A DNA stretch of 56,171 bases from an uncultured Eggerthellaceae bacterium (GCA_910588095.1 CAJUQH010000015.1:1-56171); one strand, 5' to 3'; shown: positions 20,684-32,237, numbered from the stretch's first letter. Translations and numbers: made by a program. The notes: generated from the letters alone by a model not told the origin.

Positions 20684-20734
20684 GAGACTATTTCGCAGCT
20701 TGCGCGAAACCGCAGCTCAACACCCACATCTCAG

Positions 20735-20773
20735 AATAAAGAAGGGATGCCAGCCCGAAAAGGCCCGCATCCC
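20735..20773 (-). terminator. Rho-independent terminator after the SSS symporter
   Basis: On the minus strand GGGATGC (20773-20767) pairs with GCATCCC (20750-20744), with an inner GGCC/GGCT stem, followed by TTCTTTATTCT. It lies 27 bp past the symporter stop and separates it from the promoter of the secreted protein gene. Confidence 0.85.
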
Positions 20774-20799
20774 CTCAGTAATCTCTATGCAGCCGAAGC

Positions 20800-22371
20800 T
20801 TAGAAAGTGGCGGCGCCAGCGCCTTCCAGACGCTCCTCCTCGGCCACCTCGCGCTCGTACTCCTTGTCCACGGCGCCCATGGCGCTCGGCGGGTCCACCT
20901 CGAAGGGCACCCGCTTGGTCACCAAGCTCACCAGCGGCACCACCGCCAGCGACAGGATCATGCACAGCGCGCCGCAGTTGATGGGGCTCGCGATGAGCGG
21001 CGTGCCCACGAACCCCATGACCATGTTCACGGCCGTGAGTCCCACGCCGATGGCGAACGAGCACCACACCGCCGCCTTCGACACGCGCCCGGAGTACAGC
21101 CCCCAGAAGAACGGCCCCAGGAACGCCCCAGCCAGCGCGCCCCAGGAATAGCCCATGAGCTGGGCGATGAACACGATGGACGAGTGATACTGCAGAAGCG
21201 CGATGCCCGCCGACACCACAATGAACACCACCAGCAGCACGCGCATGGTGGCCAGCTGCTTCTTCTCGGACATGTCCTTGACCACGTTGCCTTTGATGAG
21301 GTCGATGGTGAGCGTGGACGACGAGGTGAGCACCAGCGAGCTCAACGTCGACATCGAGGCCGACAGCACCAGCACGATGACCAGGCCGATGAGCACATCG
21401 GGCAGCGTGGACAGCATGGTGGGTATCACCGAGTCGTAGATGGGCGTGCCGTTGGCGGCGTACTCTATCTGCCCTTCGTAAAGGCGCCCGAAGCCGCCGA
21501 GGAAGTAGCTGCCACCCGCCACGACGAACGCGAACACGGTGGATATGATGGCGCCCTGCTTCACCGCCGGGCCGCTCTTGATGGCGTAGAACTTCTGCAC
21601 CATCTGGGGCAGGCCCCACGTACCCAGGCTCGTCAGGATGACCACGCCCAGCAAGTTGAACAGATCGGGCCCGAAGAAGCTCACGAAGGGCCCGGCCATG
21701 GCCGAATCAGGCGAGCTGATGTAGGAAAGCTGGTTGACCGCCTCGGTGAAGCCGCCGTTGTTCAGCACGACGGCCACGATGACCGCCGTGATGCCCAGCA
21801 GCATGACGATGCCCTGGATGAAGTCGTTCATGACCGTGGCCATGTAGCCGCCCAGCACCACGTAGATGCACGTGACCACCGCCATGGCGATGACGCACAC
21901 GTCGTAGGGCAGCCCGAAGGCCATGCCGAACAGGCGCGACAGGCCGTTGTAGACGCTCGCGGTATACGGGATGAGGAACACGAAGATGATGGCCGCCGCG
22001 GCGATGCGCAGGGCCTTGGAGTCGTAGCGCTTGCCGAAGAACTCCGGCATGGTCTGGGCCTTCAGGCGATGGGTCATCTCGCGGGTGCGCGGCCCGAGCA
22101 CCCACCAGGTCAAGAGCGAGCCCAGTATGGCGTTGCCGATGCCGGCCCACGTGGCCGCCAAGCCGTACTTGAAGCCGAACTGCCCCGCATAGCCCACGAA
22201 CACCACCGCCGAGAAGTAGCTGGTGCCGTAAGCGAAGGCGCTCATCCACGGACCCACCTTGCGGCCGCCCAGCACGAAGCCATCGACGGTCTTGGTGGTC
22301 TTGCGGCAATAGATGCCCACGCCCACCGCAACAGCGACGAACAGGCATACGAGCAGTATCTTCAGTTCCAT
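20800..22371 (-). CDS. Sodium:solute symporter (SSS family, PutP/PanF-like)
   Basis: 523 residues with about thirteen membrane spans. Family signatures are visible: VLGGRKVGPWMSAFAYGTSYFSAVVFVG (early spans, cited here in part), GGYMATVMNDFIQGIVML, and SASMSTLSSLVLTSSSTL (the conserved Ser/Thr-rich Na+ site of span 8). It imports an organic solute with Na+; proline, pantothenate or a monocarboxylate are possible and not resolvable. ATG at 22371 follows AAGGGG. A charged cytoplasmic tail ends the protein. Confidence 0.87.
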   Translation of the reverse strand: MELKILLVCLFVAVAVGVGIYCRKTTKTVDGFVLGGRKVGPWMSAFAYGTSYFSAVVFVGYAGQFGFKYGLAATWAGIGNAILGSLLTWWVLGPRTREMTHRLKAQTMPEFFGKRYDSKALRIAAAAIIFVFLIPYTASVYNGLSRLFGMAFGLPYDVCVIAMAVVTCIYVVLGGYMATVMNDFIQGIVMLLGITAVIVAVVLNNGGFTEAVNQLSYISSPDSAMAGPFVSFFGPDLFNLLGVVILTSLGTWGLPQMVQKFYAIKSGPAVKQGAIISTVFAFVVAGGSYFLGGFGRLYEGQIEYAANGTPIYDSVIPTMLSTLPDVLIGLVIVLVLSASMSTLSSLVLTSSSTLTIDLIKGNVVKDMSEKKQLATMRVLLVVFIVVSAGIALLQYHSSIVFIAQLMGYSWGALAGAFLGPFFWGLYSGRVSKAAVWCSFAIGVGLTAVNMVMGFVGTPLIASPINCGALCMILSLAVVPLVSLVTKRVPFEVDPPSAMGAVDKEYEREVAEEERLEGAGAATF

Positions 22372-22602
22372 ATCCGATTATCCCCTTCTCAGTGCGAACG
22401 GGCACACTTTACCACAATAAAGCACACCTGTTCGAAGGCGTTAACCTGATGGAAACAAAAGGACGCCGCGCTCCTAGCGGCTGCAGGAGGGCCGTGCGGT
22501 CGCCAGTGCCCCAGATTCGCGTGAAAGCGCACCCAAACGGCTTTCGCGCCGCGAAGAAGGAGCGCCTGGAGCGCGAAGGTGGGGGGGGTGCTGGCGGCTG
22601 CG
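22372..22602. other. Intergenic region between dnaE and the SSS symporter
   Basis: 231 bp without a gene. Near the symporter start the minus strand has a direct repeat GTGTGC separated by 14 bp (around 22400-22430). Near 22525-22580 there are GC-rich self-complementary stretches (CTTTCGCGCCGCGAAG) that may end dnaE transcription. No clear promoter hexamers were found. Confidence 0.4.
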
Positions 22603-25600
22603 CTACGCGATGAGCGCCTGCCGCCCGAACAGCTCGCACAGCTCCGACCGCAGCGCCGTGGCGCGCGCGTCCACCGTCACCGGCAGCTCGGCGCGGAACT
22701 TGCGCCCGTCGGATTGGTCGACGAACAGCACCACGTTGTCGCGCCCCGGGTAGGCCTTCAGTATGCGGTTGAGGCGCATCGACTTCGTCTGGTTGAACTC
22801 CGCCGAGGGCACCCGCAGCTGCAGATGCGAAGGAGCGCGCGGCGCGTCGTTGGCCTCGAACGCCTCCACTTGCAGCTCCTCGATGCGTCCGACCACTATC
22901 TGATTGCCGCGGGCGTTCACCTCGAAGTTGCCCACCACCTTCACGATGGCATCGTCGCGTATCACGTCAGCGTGCTTCTCGAAGCGGAAGCAGATGCACT
23001 CCACCGCGCCTGTGGTGTCCTCTAGCCGGAACGTGGCCATCTTCTTGCCCGTGCGGGTCAAGCGCGTGGCCACCTCGGATATCATGCCCACGAACACGCC
23101 GTCCTTGATGCCGTTCTCGCGCTCGGAAAGGTCGCCCATGCGGTGCTTCGTTATGCGGGCGAGCGCATCCTCGTAAGGGCGCAGCGGGTGGTCGGATACG
23201 TACATCTTCAAGATCTCCTTCTCGTTCATGAGAAGGGTGCGCTTGTCCCACTCCACCCCGTCGGGCTCGGGCACCACCTCGGCGAAGCCAGAATCCTCCT
23301 GGTCGCCGAACATGTCGAACATGGATATCTGCCCCGAGTCCTTCACCTTCTGGCGCTTGGCCGTGGCTTCGAGCAGATTCGTCTCGTCCACGAAGTACAT
23401 CAGCTGGCGGCGGGTGTAGCCCGTCGAGTCGAAGGCGCCGCTCTTGATGAGCGCCTCGAGGGTCTTGCGGTTGTAGCACTTCGAGTCCAGGCGCCCCACG
23501 AAGTCGTGCAGCGACTTGAAGGGGCCGCCCTTCTCGCGCTCGGCGATGATGGCGTCGGCCACCGCGCCGCCCACGCCGCGGATGCCCGAGAGCCCGAAGC
23601 GGATGCCCTCCTCCACCGGGGTGAACTCCACGTTGGACGAGTTGATGTCGGGCGGCAGCACCGGGGTGCCGTTGCGGTTGCAGCTGTCGATGTACTTGAT
23701 GAGCCGGTCGGCCGAACCCATGTAGCTCGACAGCACAGCGGCCATGTACTCGAAGGGGTAATGGGCCTTCAGATACGCGGTGCGCATGACCAGGATGGCG
23801 TACGCCGCCGAGTGCGACTTGTTGAACGCGTACTTCGCGAACTTCTCGGCGTCGTTCCATATCTGCTTGGCTATCTCGAGCGAGTAGCCGTTCTCCACCG
23901 CGCCCGTGTTCCAGTCCTCCTGGAGCTGGCGCATCACGTCGATCTTCTTCTTGCCCATGGCCTTGCGCAGCTTGTCTGCCTTGCCAGCCGAGAAGCCGCT
24001 CATGGCCATGGATATCTGCATGATCTGCTCTTGGTAGACCATGGTGCCGTACGTCTCTTCCAAGATGTCGCGCAGGCGCTCGTCGTAGAAGTGCATGGGC
24101 ACGCGGCCGCTGGCCACCTTGATGTAGTCCTCCACCATGCCCGACTCCAGCGGGCCCGGGCGGTTCAGCGCGATGGAGGCCACGATGTCGGCGAAGCGCT
24201 TGGGTGGCAGGCGCGCGAACAGGCTCACGTACAGCGCGCCCTCCACCTGGAACAGGCCATCCATGTTGCCCGAGCGCATGAGCTCGAAGGCGCCCTCGTC
24301 GTCGGTGGGTATCTCCTCCGGCACGACGGTGGTGCCGTAGCGGGCCTTGATGTTGCGGCAGGCGCGCGAGAGCACGCCCAAGGTGCGCAGGCCCAAGAAG
24401 TCCATCTTGAGCAGGCCCAAGTCGGGCGTGTAATGGCCGTCGTACTGGGTGATTATCAGCCCGCCCTTGGTGTCGCGCTTCAGCGGCACATGGTCGCTCA
24501 TGGGGTCGCGGCAGATGATGGTGGCGCAGGCATGCACGCCCTCACCGCGGATGTGCCCCTCGATGGAGCGCGCCGCGTCGATGACCGCCTTCACCTCCTC
24601 GCGCTTGGCGTAGGCCTGGGCCAGGTCGGGGTTGCCCTCGAGCGCCGCATCGATGGTGACGCCCAGCTCGTTGCCTATCATCTTGCATATCTCGTCGCCC
24701 ACGCCGTAGGGGTAGCCCAGCACGCGCGCGGCATCGCGCACGGCGTTCTTGGCCTGCAGCTTGCCGAAGGTGATGACGCTGGCCACATGGTCCTCGCCGT
24801 AGACGTCCTTGATGTGGTCAATCACCTCGCCGCGCCGCTCGTCCTCGAAGTCGACGTCGATATCGGGCATCTCCACGCGCTCGGGGCTCAGGAAGCGCTC
24901 GAACAGCAGGCCGTTGGTCAGCGGGTCCAGGTCGGTGATGCCCATGGCGTAGGCCACGATGGCGCCTGCAGCCGAGCCGCGGCCCGGCCCGACGCCGATG
25001 CCCTGGCTGCGGGCCCACTCGATGTACTCCTGCACGATGAGGAAGTACGCCGGGAATCCCTGCTGGATGATGATGCTCATCTCGTAGTCGGCGCGCTCCT
25101 GCGCCTCGGGCGGCACGGGCGTGCCGTAGCGCTTCTCAAGGCCCTCCTGGACGCGCTGCTTGAACCAGCTGTCCTCAGTCTCGCCCTCGGGCAGCGGGAA
25201 GCGCGGCAGGATGGAATCGCGCTCCAGCTCGACGTTGCACTTCTCAGCCAGCTCGACCGTGGTGTCGCACGCCTCGGGGAAGTCCTTGAGCGCGGCGCGC
25301 ATCTCCTCCTCGGTCTTCATGTAGAACTGGTCGTTGGCGAACCGCATGCGGTTGACCTCGTTGACCTCGGAGTTGGTGCCGATGCACAGCATGATGTCCT
25401 GGGCCTCGGCGTCTTCCTGCCTGAGATAGTGGAAGTCATTGGTGGCGATGGTCTTGACGCCCACCGCCTTGGCCACCTCGGTCAGCTGGCGGTTCAGCTC
25501 GTTCTGGGTCATGCCGCCATCGGTCTTGAGGCCCTGGTCCTGCAGCTCGATGTAGAAGTCGCCCTCGTCGAAGCAGCTCTTGAACTTGCGCGCCCACTCC

Positions 25601-26076
25601 ACCGCGTCATCGAACTGGCGGTTGTCCAGCAGCTTGGGTATGATGCCGGCGATGCAGGCCGAGGCGCAGATGATGCCCTTGCCGTAGCGCTGCAGCATGC
25701 TGAACGTGGTGCGCGGCCTGTAGTAGAAGTTCTCGACGTGCGACTCGCTCACGAGCTTGAGCAGGTTGTGGTAGCCCTCGTTGGTCTTGGCTAGCAGCAG
25801 CAGGTGGTACAAGCGCGGCTTCGTGTCGCGGCGAAGCTCCTCGTCGGTGGTGAAGTACACCTCGCAGCCGTAGATGGGCTTCACCTTCTTGCCCGTCTCG
25901 GCCTCCACCTTGGCGCAGGACTCGGCCAGCTCGGGCACGCCGCTCATCACGCCGTGGTCGGTGATGGCCACCGCCGGCATGTCCAGCTCGGCAGCGCGCC
26001 GCACCATGTCCAGCACGCCGGTGGCGCCGTCGAGCAGCGAGTATTCGGTATGATTATGCAAGTGCACGAAGGCCAT
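22603..26076 (-). CDS. dnaE: DNA polymerase III alpha subunit
   Basis: 1157 residues, normal DnaE length. An N-terminal PHP domain (FVHLHNHTEYSLLDG; AITDHGVMSG) is followed by the polymerase core with the catalytic acidic motif PDIDVDFEDERRGEV around 400. The finger domain has GKADKLRKAMGKK, a helix-hairpin-helix reads GLSGIRGVGGAVADAI, and a C-terminal OB fold has KMATFRLEDTTGAVECICF. It is the DnaE type rather than PolC. ATG at 26076 has AAGGAGCCCC upstream. It synthesises DNA at the replication fork. Confidence 0.97.
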   Translation of the reverse strand: MAFVHLHNHTEYSLLDGATGVLDMVRRAAELDMPAVAITDHGVMSGVPELAESCAKVEAETGKKVKPIYGCEVYFTTDEELRRDTKPRLYHLLLLAKTNEGYHNLLKLVSESHVENFYYRPRTTFSMLQRYGKGIICASACIAGIIPKLLDNRQFDDAVEWARKFKSCFDEGDFYIELQDQGLKTDGGMTQNELNRQLTEVAKAVGVKTIATNDFHYLRQEDAEAQDIMLCIGTNSEVNEVNRMRFANDQFYMKTEEEMRAALKDFPEACDTTVELAEKCNVELERDSILPRFPLPEGETEDSWFKQRVQEGLEKRYGTPVPPEAQERADYEMSIIIQQGFPAYFLIVQEYIEWARSQGIGVGPGRGSAAGAIVAYAMGITDLDPLTNGLLFERFLSPERVEMPDIDVDFEDERRGEVIDHIKDVYGEDHVASVITFGKLQAKNAVRDAARVLGYPYGVGDEICKMIGNELGVTIDAALEGNPDLAQAYAKREEVKAVIDAARSIEGHIRGEGVHACATIICRDPMSDHVPLKRDTKGGLIITQYDGHYTPDLGLLKMDFLGLRTLGVLSRACRNIKARYGTTVVPEEIPTDDEGAFELMRSGNMDGLFQVEGALYVSLFARLPPKRFADIVASIALNRPGPLESGMVEDYIKVASGRVPMHFYDERLRDILEETYGTMVYQEQIMQISMAMSGFSAGKADKLRKAMGKKKIDVMRQLQEDWNTGAVENGYSLEIAKQIWNDAEKFAKYAFNKSHSAAYAILVMRTAYLKAHYPFEYMAAVLSSYMGSADRLIKYIDSCNRNGTPVLPPDINSSNVEFTPVEEGIRFGLSGIRGVGGAVADAIIAEREKGGPFKSLHDFVGRLDSKCYNRKTLEALIKSGAFDSTGYTRRQLMYFVDETNLLEATAKRQKVKDSGQISMFDMFGDQEDSGFAEVVPEPDGVEWDKRTLLMNEKEILKMYVSDHPLRPYEDALARITKHRMGDLSERENGIKDGVFVGMISEVATRLTRTGKKMATFRLEDTTGAVECICFRFEKHADVIRDDAIVKVVGNFEVNARGNQIVVGRIEELQVEAFEANDAPRAPSHLQLRVPSAEFNQTKSMRLNRILKAYPGRDNVVLFVDQSDGRKFRAELPVTVDARATALRSELCELFGRQALIA

Positions 26077-26405
26077 GGAGGGGCTCCTTGAAGGTGTCTG
26101 GCATCGCTGCGGGCCCCTACTATATGTTGTGGTGTCGGATGGGCCGCATAACAGCGTATAGGTGTTTCAAGCAGCCATCATCATAGCAGCATCACGGCCC
26201 CTGCCACAACCGAACAAACCGTGGAATCTGCGTGAGAGCGCCTAGGAACCGGCAGCGCGCCGTCGCTGCACCGCGCAACGAGCCGTCGCTGTGCGGTGCG
26301 ACCGCACCCTGCCCCAAGAACAGGCAAGGCGCCCTCCCGCATCCTGCGGGAAGGCGCCTTGCGCAAACAGGCTCTCAAGGGTAAAAGCGGTCCCAGGGGC
26401 GCGCC
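26077..26405. other. Intergenic region between atpC and dnaE
   Basis: 329 bp without a gene. It contains the atp operon terminator (26324-26362). On the dnaE side there is a minus-strand TATAGT at 26124-26119 that could be a -10 box, without a convincing -35. Between them are GC-rich, partly repeated stretches (CCGTCGCTG twice near 26260-26290) with no recognisable function. Confidence 0.4.
26324..26362 (-). terminator. Terminator of the ATP synthase operon
   Basis: GCAAGGCGCC (26324-26333) and GGCGCCTTGC (26353-26362) form a perfect 10-bp stem extended by CCCGC/GCGGG. It lies 44 bp beyond the atpC stop. The trailing minus-strand tract CTGTTCTT is only moderately U-rich. Confidence 0.75.
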
Positions 26406-26843
26406 CTAGGAGTTCTTCTCCTTGTAATCGAGCTGGGTCTCGTACCAATCAAGGCGAACCTTGCTGGTCTCGAGCTCAGCGCGGTGCTGGTCTCCCTCGG
26501 CCTTCTCCAGCTCGGCGATATGCTCGCGCATGGCCTCGGCCTTCGACCGCACCGACTCGATGTCGATGTCGTTCACATCCACCCCGAAGCGCCCCAGCAC
26601 CGTCAGCACGTCGTTGAACATCTGAGCGACACCCTCATAGAGCAGGAACTGCCTCTGGTCGTTGCCCGCCTCGTCGAGGTTCAACGTGAGCACGCCGCCA
26701 TTGCGGTTGGTGGCCACGAGCATCTCGTGGCCCGGCAGCACGCCGTAGGAGCCGTCGGCCCCGGGCACGCTGGCATAGTGCACCAGGCCCGAGAACAGCT
26801 CGCGCGTCGGGATGCAAACGCTGCAATGAAGCTGGTTAGCCAT
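26406..26843 (-). CDS. atpC: ATP synthase F1 epsilon subunit
   Basis: 145 residues. The N-terminal beta domain has LHCSVCIPTRELFSG and YGVLPGHEMLVA, the typical epsilon signature. A C-terminal helical pair (about 95-140) is present. Its ATG overlaps the atpD stop by one base (TAATG), giving tight translational coupling. It belongs to the central stalk and regulates ATP hydrolysis. Confidence 0.93.
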   Translation of the reverse strand: MANQLHCSVCIPTRELFSGLVHYASVPGADGSYGVLPGHEMLVATNRNGGVLTLNLDEAGNDQRQFLLYEGVAQMFNDVLTVLGRFGVDVNDIDIESVRSKAEAMREHIAELEKAEGDQHRAELETSKVRLDWYETQLDYKEKNS

Positions 26844-28282
26844 TATGCTTCTTCCTTCTGCATTGCCTCATAGGCCGCATACACGTCCTCGATGGGCCCC
26901 TTGTTGACGAAGCACTGCTCGGGGATGTGGTCGCACTTGCCGTCGAGGATCTCGGCGAAGGAGCGCACAGTGTCCTCGATGGTCACGTACACGCCCGGCA
27001 CGCCGGTGAACACCTCGGCCACATGGAACGGCTGGCCCAGGAACTTCTGGATCTTGCGGGCACGGTTCACCGTGAGCTTCTGCTCCTCGGAAAGCTCGTC
27101 CATGCCCAGGATGGCGATGATGTCCTGCAGGTCCTTGTACTGCTGGAGGATCTGCTGCACGCCCACCGCCACGCGATAGTGCTCCTCGCCGACGATGGCC
27201 GGGTCGAGCGCGCGGCTCGTGGACTCCAGCGGGTCGACAGCGGGGTAGATGCCTAGCTCGGCGATGGAACGGGAAAGGACCGTCTTGGCGTCGAGGTGGG
27301 TGAACGTCGTGGCCGGCGCGGGGTCGGTCAGGTCGTCAGCGGGCACGTAGACAGCCTGCACCGACGTGATGGAGCCCGTCGTGGTGGAGCAGATGCGCTC
27401 CTGCAGGTCGCCCATCTCGGTAGCCAGCGTAGGCTGGTAGCCCACGGCGGAGGGCATGCGGCCCAGCAGAGCCGACACCTCGGAGCCCGCCTGGGTGAAG
27501 CGGAAGATGTTGTCGATGAACAGCAGAACGTCCTGGCCCTGGTCGCGGAAGTACTCCGCCTCGGTCAGGCCCGCCAGGCCGACGCGCAGACGCGCTCCTG
27601 GAGGCTCGTTCATCTGGCCGTACACCAGGCAGGTCTTGTTGATGACGCCCGACTCCTCCATCTCGAGGTACAGGTCGGTGCCCTCGCGGGTGCGCTCGCC
27701 CACGCCCGTGAACACGGAAGTGCCGCCGTGCTCCTGGGCCAGGTTGTTGATGAGCTCCTGGATGGTAACGGTCTTGCCGACGCCAGCGCCGCCGAACAGG
27801 CCGGTCTTGCCGCCCTTGACGTAAGGCTCGATGAGGTCGACCACCTTGATGCCCGTCTCGAACGTCTCGGTGGTGGTGATCAGGGTGTCGAACGGCGGTG
27901 CCGGGTGATGGATGGGCATCCACTCGACATCGGTGGGCATGGGCTTGCCGTCCACGGGCTCGCCCATCACGTTCCAGATGCGGCCGAGGGTCTCCTTCCC
28001 CACCGGCATCATGATCGGGGCGCCGGTGTCGACTGCGTCGATACCGCGCACCATGCCGTCGGTCGAGGTCATGGCAACGGTGCGAACCAGGTCGCCCGGC
28101 AGGTGCGTCTGCACCTCCAGCACCGTGCTGATCTCGCCCGAAGGCGTCGTTGCGTTGACCGTCAAAGCGTTGTAGATGGCCGGCATTGCGTCCGGCGGAA
28201 ACTCCACATCCACAACGGCGCCGACGATGCGGACGATGCGTCCGGTGGCGCCTTGCTTGACGTTTTCCATAGTTTCAGCCAT
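26843..28282 (-). CDS. atpD: ATP synthase F1 beta subunit
   Basis: 479 residues, normal length. The P-loop reads GGAGVGKTVTIQEL, the catalytic region has GERTREGTDLYLEM, and the signature PSAVGYQPTLATEMG is present. It is the catalytic subunit of F1. The start codon lies immediately after the atpG stop with no gap. Confidence 0.98.
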   Translation of the reverse strand: MAETMENVKQGATGRIVRIVGAVVDVEFPPDAMPAIYNALTVNATTPSGEISTVLEVQTHLPGDLVRTVAMTSTDGMVRGIDAVDTGAPIMMPVGKETLGRIWNVMGEPVDGKPMPTDVEWMPIHHPAPPFDTLITTTETFETGIKVVDLIEPYVKGGKTGLFGGAGVGKTVTIQELINNLAQEHGGTSVFTGVGERTREGTDLYLEMEESGVINKTCLVYGQMNEPPGARLRVGLAGLTEAEYFRDQGQDVLLFIDNIFRFTQAGSEVSALLGRMPSAVGYQPTLATEMGDLQERICSTTTGSITSVQAVYVPADDLTDPAPATTFTHLDAKTVLSRSIAELGIYPAVDPLESTSRALDPAIVGEEHYRVAVGVQQILQQYKDLQDIIAILGMDELSEEQKLTVNRARKIQKFLGQPFHVAEVFTGVPGVYVTIEDTVRSFAEILDGKCDHIPEQCFVNKGPIEDVYAAYEAMQKEEA

Positions 28283-29209
28283 TTATTCCTCCAAAGCTGC
28301 GGCACCGCCAACGATCTCGGTGATCTCGGTGGTGATAGCACCCTGGCGCACGCGGTTGTACACGCGCGTCAGCGTCGAGACCATCTCGTTCGCATTGTCG
28401 GTTGCCGACTTCATTGCGTTGCGGCGAGCGCCTTGCTCACCCGCGGCAGAGTCTAAGAGCGCATAGTAGAACGCATTGCGCAGATAGGCCTTCATCAAGT
28501 AGTACATGACCTGCTCCGCGCTGGGTTCGAAGTCGATGTCGCCCGGAAGCGGCGTGTCGTCCTTCTCGCGGAAATCCTTGAAGATGTCCTCTTCCACGTT
28601 GAGTCCCAACAGGTCGGCATAGGACTCCTCGTTGATGGGCAGCACCTGCTGCTCCACCAGCGCCTGCTCGGCGGCGTTCTTGGCGTGGTTGTACACCACG
28701 ATGACCTCGTCGAGCTTGCCGTAGTGGTAGCCGTCGCCCGCGTAGAGCGAGAGCTCGGCCGCCTCTTCATAGGTCGGGTCCGCGGAAAGCCCCGCGAACT
28801 CGAACACAGGTTTGATGCCGCGGTAGTTGAAGTAGCCGATGGCCTTCTTGCCGCATGCGGCTACCTCTACCTCGATGCCCGCCTGCTCCTTCTCTTTAAT
28901 GAGCTTCTCGGCGTGACGCAGCACGTTGCTGTTGAAACCGCCAGCAAGGCCACGGTCGGACGTCACCACGACCACCAGGGTGCGCTTCACCTCGTCATGG
29001 GTCTGGAGCAAGGGCTCCGAGTCGATGGGCGCGTACTTCGCCGTGGAGATGAGCATGTCGGAGATGGCGCATGCCCAGGGCAGCGCATTCGCGACGCGCT
29101 CGGAGGCGCGGCGGATCTTGGCCGCCGCCACCATCTCCATGGTGCGCGTGATCTGCTTCGTCGAGGTGACGGAGTTGATTCGCCTCTCGATATCGTGAAG
29201 GTTGGGCAT
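28283..29209 (-). CDS. atpG: ATP synthase F1 gamma subunit
   Basis: 308 residues. The N-terminal coiled-coil strand is DIERRINSVTSTKQITRTMEMVAAAKIRRA. The Rossmann-like middle begins VVVTSDRGLAGGFNSNVL, and the C-terminal helix has RRNAMKSATDNANEM and RVRQGAITTEITEIVGGA. It forms the rotating central shaft. It lies 10 bp downstream of atpA. Confidence 0.97.
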   Translation of the reverse strand: MPNLHDIERRINSVTSTKQITRTMEMVAAAKIRRASERVANALPWACAISDMLISTAKYAPIDSEPLLQTHDEVKRTLVVVVTSDRGLAGGFNSNVLRHAEKLIKEKEQAGIEVEVAACGKKAIGYFNYRGIKPVFEFAGLSADPTYEEAAELSLYAGDGYHYGKLDEVIVVYNHAKNAAEQALVEQQVLPINEESYADLLGLNVEEDIFKDFREKDDTPLPGDIDFEPSAEQVMYYLMKAYLRNAFYYALLDSAAGEQGARRNAMKSATDNANEMVSTLTRVYNRVRQGAITTEITEIVGGAAALEE

Positions 29210-29219
29210 AGCTACCTAC

Positions 29220-30784
<1,565 letters not shown>

Positions 30785-30785
<1 letters not shown>

Positions 30786-31363
30786 TAGCATTCACCTCCA
30801 TCTGATGTTTCCTTCAGCACGTTGCGCGCATGGTTGAGCTGAGAGATTATGCTCGCGTCGATGCGCTTCTCGCCCGTGCTCATGATGATGCCGCCCAGGA
30901 TGCTCTTGTCGATGTGCTCGTGGAGCACGACGTTGCGGCCCAGGTCGGCCTTGGTCTTTTCTTGGATGATGCGGCGCAGCTCGTCGTCCAGCGGCACGAC
31001 GGTGGTCACGTCCAGCACGATGGTGTCCAACTTCTCGGCCATGAGGCCGCTGTAAGCCTCGAACACCCGCGGCAGGAAGGCCATGTCGGAACGCTGGGCC
31101 ATGACGGCCAACACCTCGCCAAGCTCCGGCTCGCACGCGGCGAACGTTCCCTTGGCCACCTCGTAGCGCTGCTCATCGGTGGCGTCGGGGTCGGAAAGCG
31201 CGCGAGCAAGGTCCATGTCGGACCGCGTGGCGGCCATGACGGCCTCCATCTGCGTGCGCACGTCCAGCACGGCGTCAAGGCCGCCCCGGTCGTTGGCCGC
31301 GTCGAACAGGACGCTGGCGTAGGTTGCCACTTCTTCCTTGGCTATGAGGCGGTTAGCTGGCAT
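30785..31363 (-). CDS. atpH: ATP synthase F1 delta subunit
   Basis: 192 residues from ATG at 31363 (MPANRLIAKEEVATYASVLF). The frame is open further upstream but that part lies inside atpF. The N-terminal helical domain and the C-terminal LDVTTVVPLDDELRRII region fit OSCP/delta. It links F1 to the peripheral stalk. Its start lies inside atpF (11-bp overlap). Confidence 0.92.
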
Positions 31364-31967
31364 TGAAACTGCCCGCCTCTTTGACGTAGCGCTCGATGAT
31401 CTTGCGATGCTCACCCTCGGTGAGGTCCTCGCCTATCAGGCGCGCAGCCACATCCACCGCGGTGTCAGCGATGGACGCCTGCAGCTCGGCGATGGTCTGC
31501 TTCTTCTCGGCCTCGATGGTCACCTTGGCCTTCTCGATCATGTCAGCAGCCTCGGTGTGGGCCTTCTCAGTGATGCCGGCCTTCACCGCGTCGCCCGTCT
31601 CACGGGCCTCGGAGATCAGAGCCGCGGCCTGGGCCTTGGCGTCGGCGAGCTGCTTCTGGTACTCGGCCAGGGTGCGCTCGCTCTCGATCTGAGCCTCTTC
31701 GGACTTCTTCAGGGCCTCGCGGATGGTGTTCTCGCGCTTCTCCAGCATGCCGTTGAACATGGGCCAGCCGAATTTCGCGAGGATGATCCAGAGGATGATG
31801 AAGGCGACGAGCATCGGAACGTACTCCAGCAGGTTCGGCATGATGACCGACAGCCCGCCAGCCGCCTCTTCCTCCCCGCTGCTCGCGAAGGCGAGCGTGG
31901 GGAAAGCGGCGAGGCAGACCAGTGCGGCAGAGCCGACCTTGGCTGCTTTGTTCGCTCTTGCTTTCAC
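31353..31967 (-). CDS. atpF: ATP synthase F0 subunit b
   Basis: 204 residues from GTG at 31967 with AAGGAGG upstream. Residues 1-29 look like a signal peptide (KKVGSAALVCLAAFPTLAFAS type, Ala-x-Ala end). The true membrane span follows at about 50-71 (MLVAFIILWIILAKFGWPMF), then a long Ala/Glu/Lys-rich coiled coil (75-190) forming the peripheral stalk. The extra N-terminal hydrophobic segment is seen in some other Gram-positive b subunits. Confidence 0.94.
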   Translation of the reverse strand: MKARANKAAKVGSAALVCLAAFPTLAFASSGEEEAAGGLSVIMPNLLEYVPMLVAFIILWIILAKFGWPMFNGMLEKRENTIREALKKSEEAQIESERTLAEYQKQLADAKAQAAALISEARETGDAVKAGITEKAHTEAADMIEKAKVTIEAEKKQTIAELQASIADTAVDVAARLIGEDLTEGEHRKIIERYVKEAGSFNAS

Positions 31968-32018
31968 GTAATACCTCCTTCTAGCCTAACGGCAAATCAA
32001 ACCGAATAGACCAGATGG

Positions 32019-32237
32019 TTACATGATGAACGCGAGCACGAAGCCGATAAGAGCCAGGGCCTCGGCGAGAGCCGCACCAAGGATGAAGTTGGTGAACAGA
32101 CGACCCTGCAGCTCGGGCTGGCGAGCGGTGCCGACGCAGCAGCCGTAGCAGGCGATGCCGATGCCGATGCCAGGGCCGATGGCGCCGAGGCCGTAGCCGA
32201 CTACCTTCAGGGCAGCGAGAACCATTGTAATTTCCAC
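32019..32237 (-). CDS. atpE: ATP synthase F0 subunit c
   Basis: 72 residues, two-helix hairpin. The ion-binding Glu is in GAALAEALALIGF. The residues that accompany Na+ binding (a Gln in helix 1 and Ser/Thr after the Glu) are absent: helix 1 reads GPGIGIGIACYGCC and Ala follows the Glu. This points to a proton-driven ring. The start is GTG with AAGGAGG 6 nt before it. Three Cys residues in helix 1 are unusual. Confidence 0.95.
   Translation of the reverse strand: MEITMVLAALKVVGYGLGAIGPGIGIGIACYGCCVGTARQPELQGRLFTNFILGAALAEALALIGFVLAFIM

Noticed and set aside
23143..25794. Long open frame (883 codons) on the plus strand
   Set aside because: It is the antisense shadow of dnaE, rich in His/Arg/Ala/Leu, with no family features. 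High GC content keeps antisense frames open throughout this window; similar shadows at 291-1598, 3117-4244, 8170-10125, 11583-13277, 13842-16022 and 34558-36165 were rejected for the same reason.
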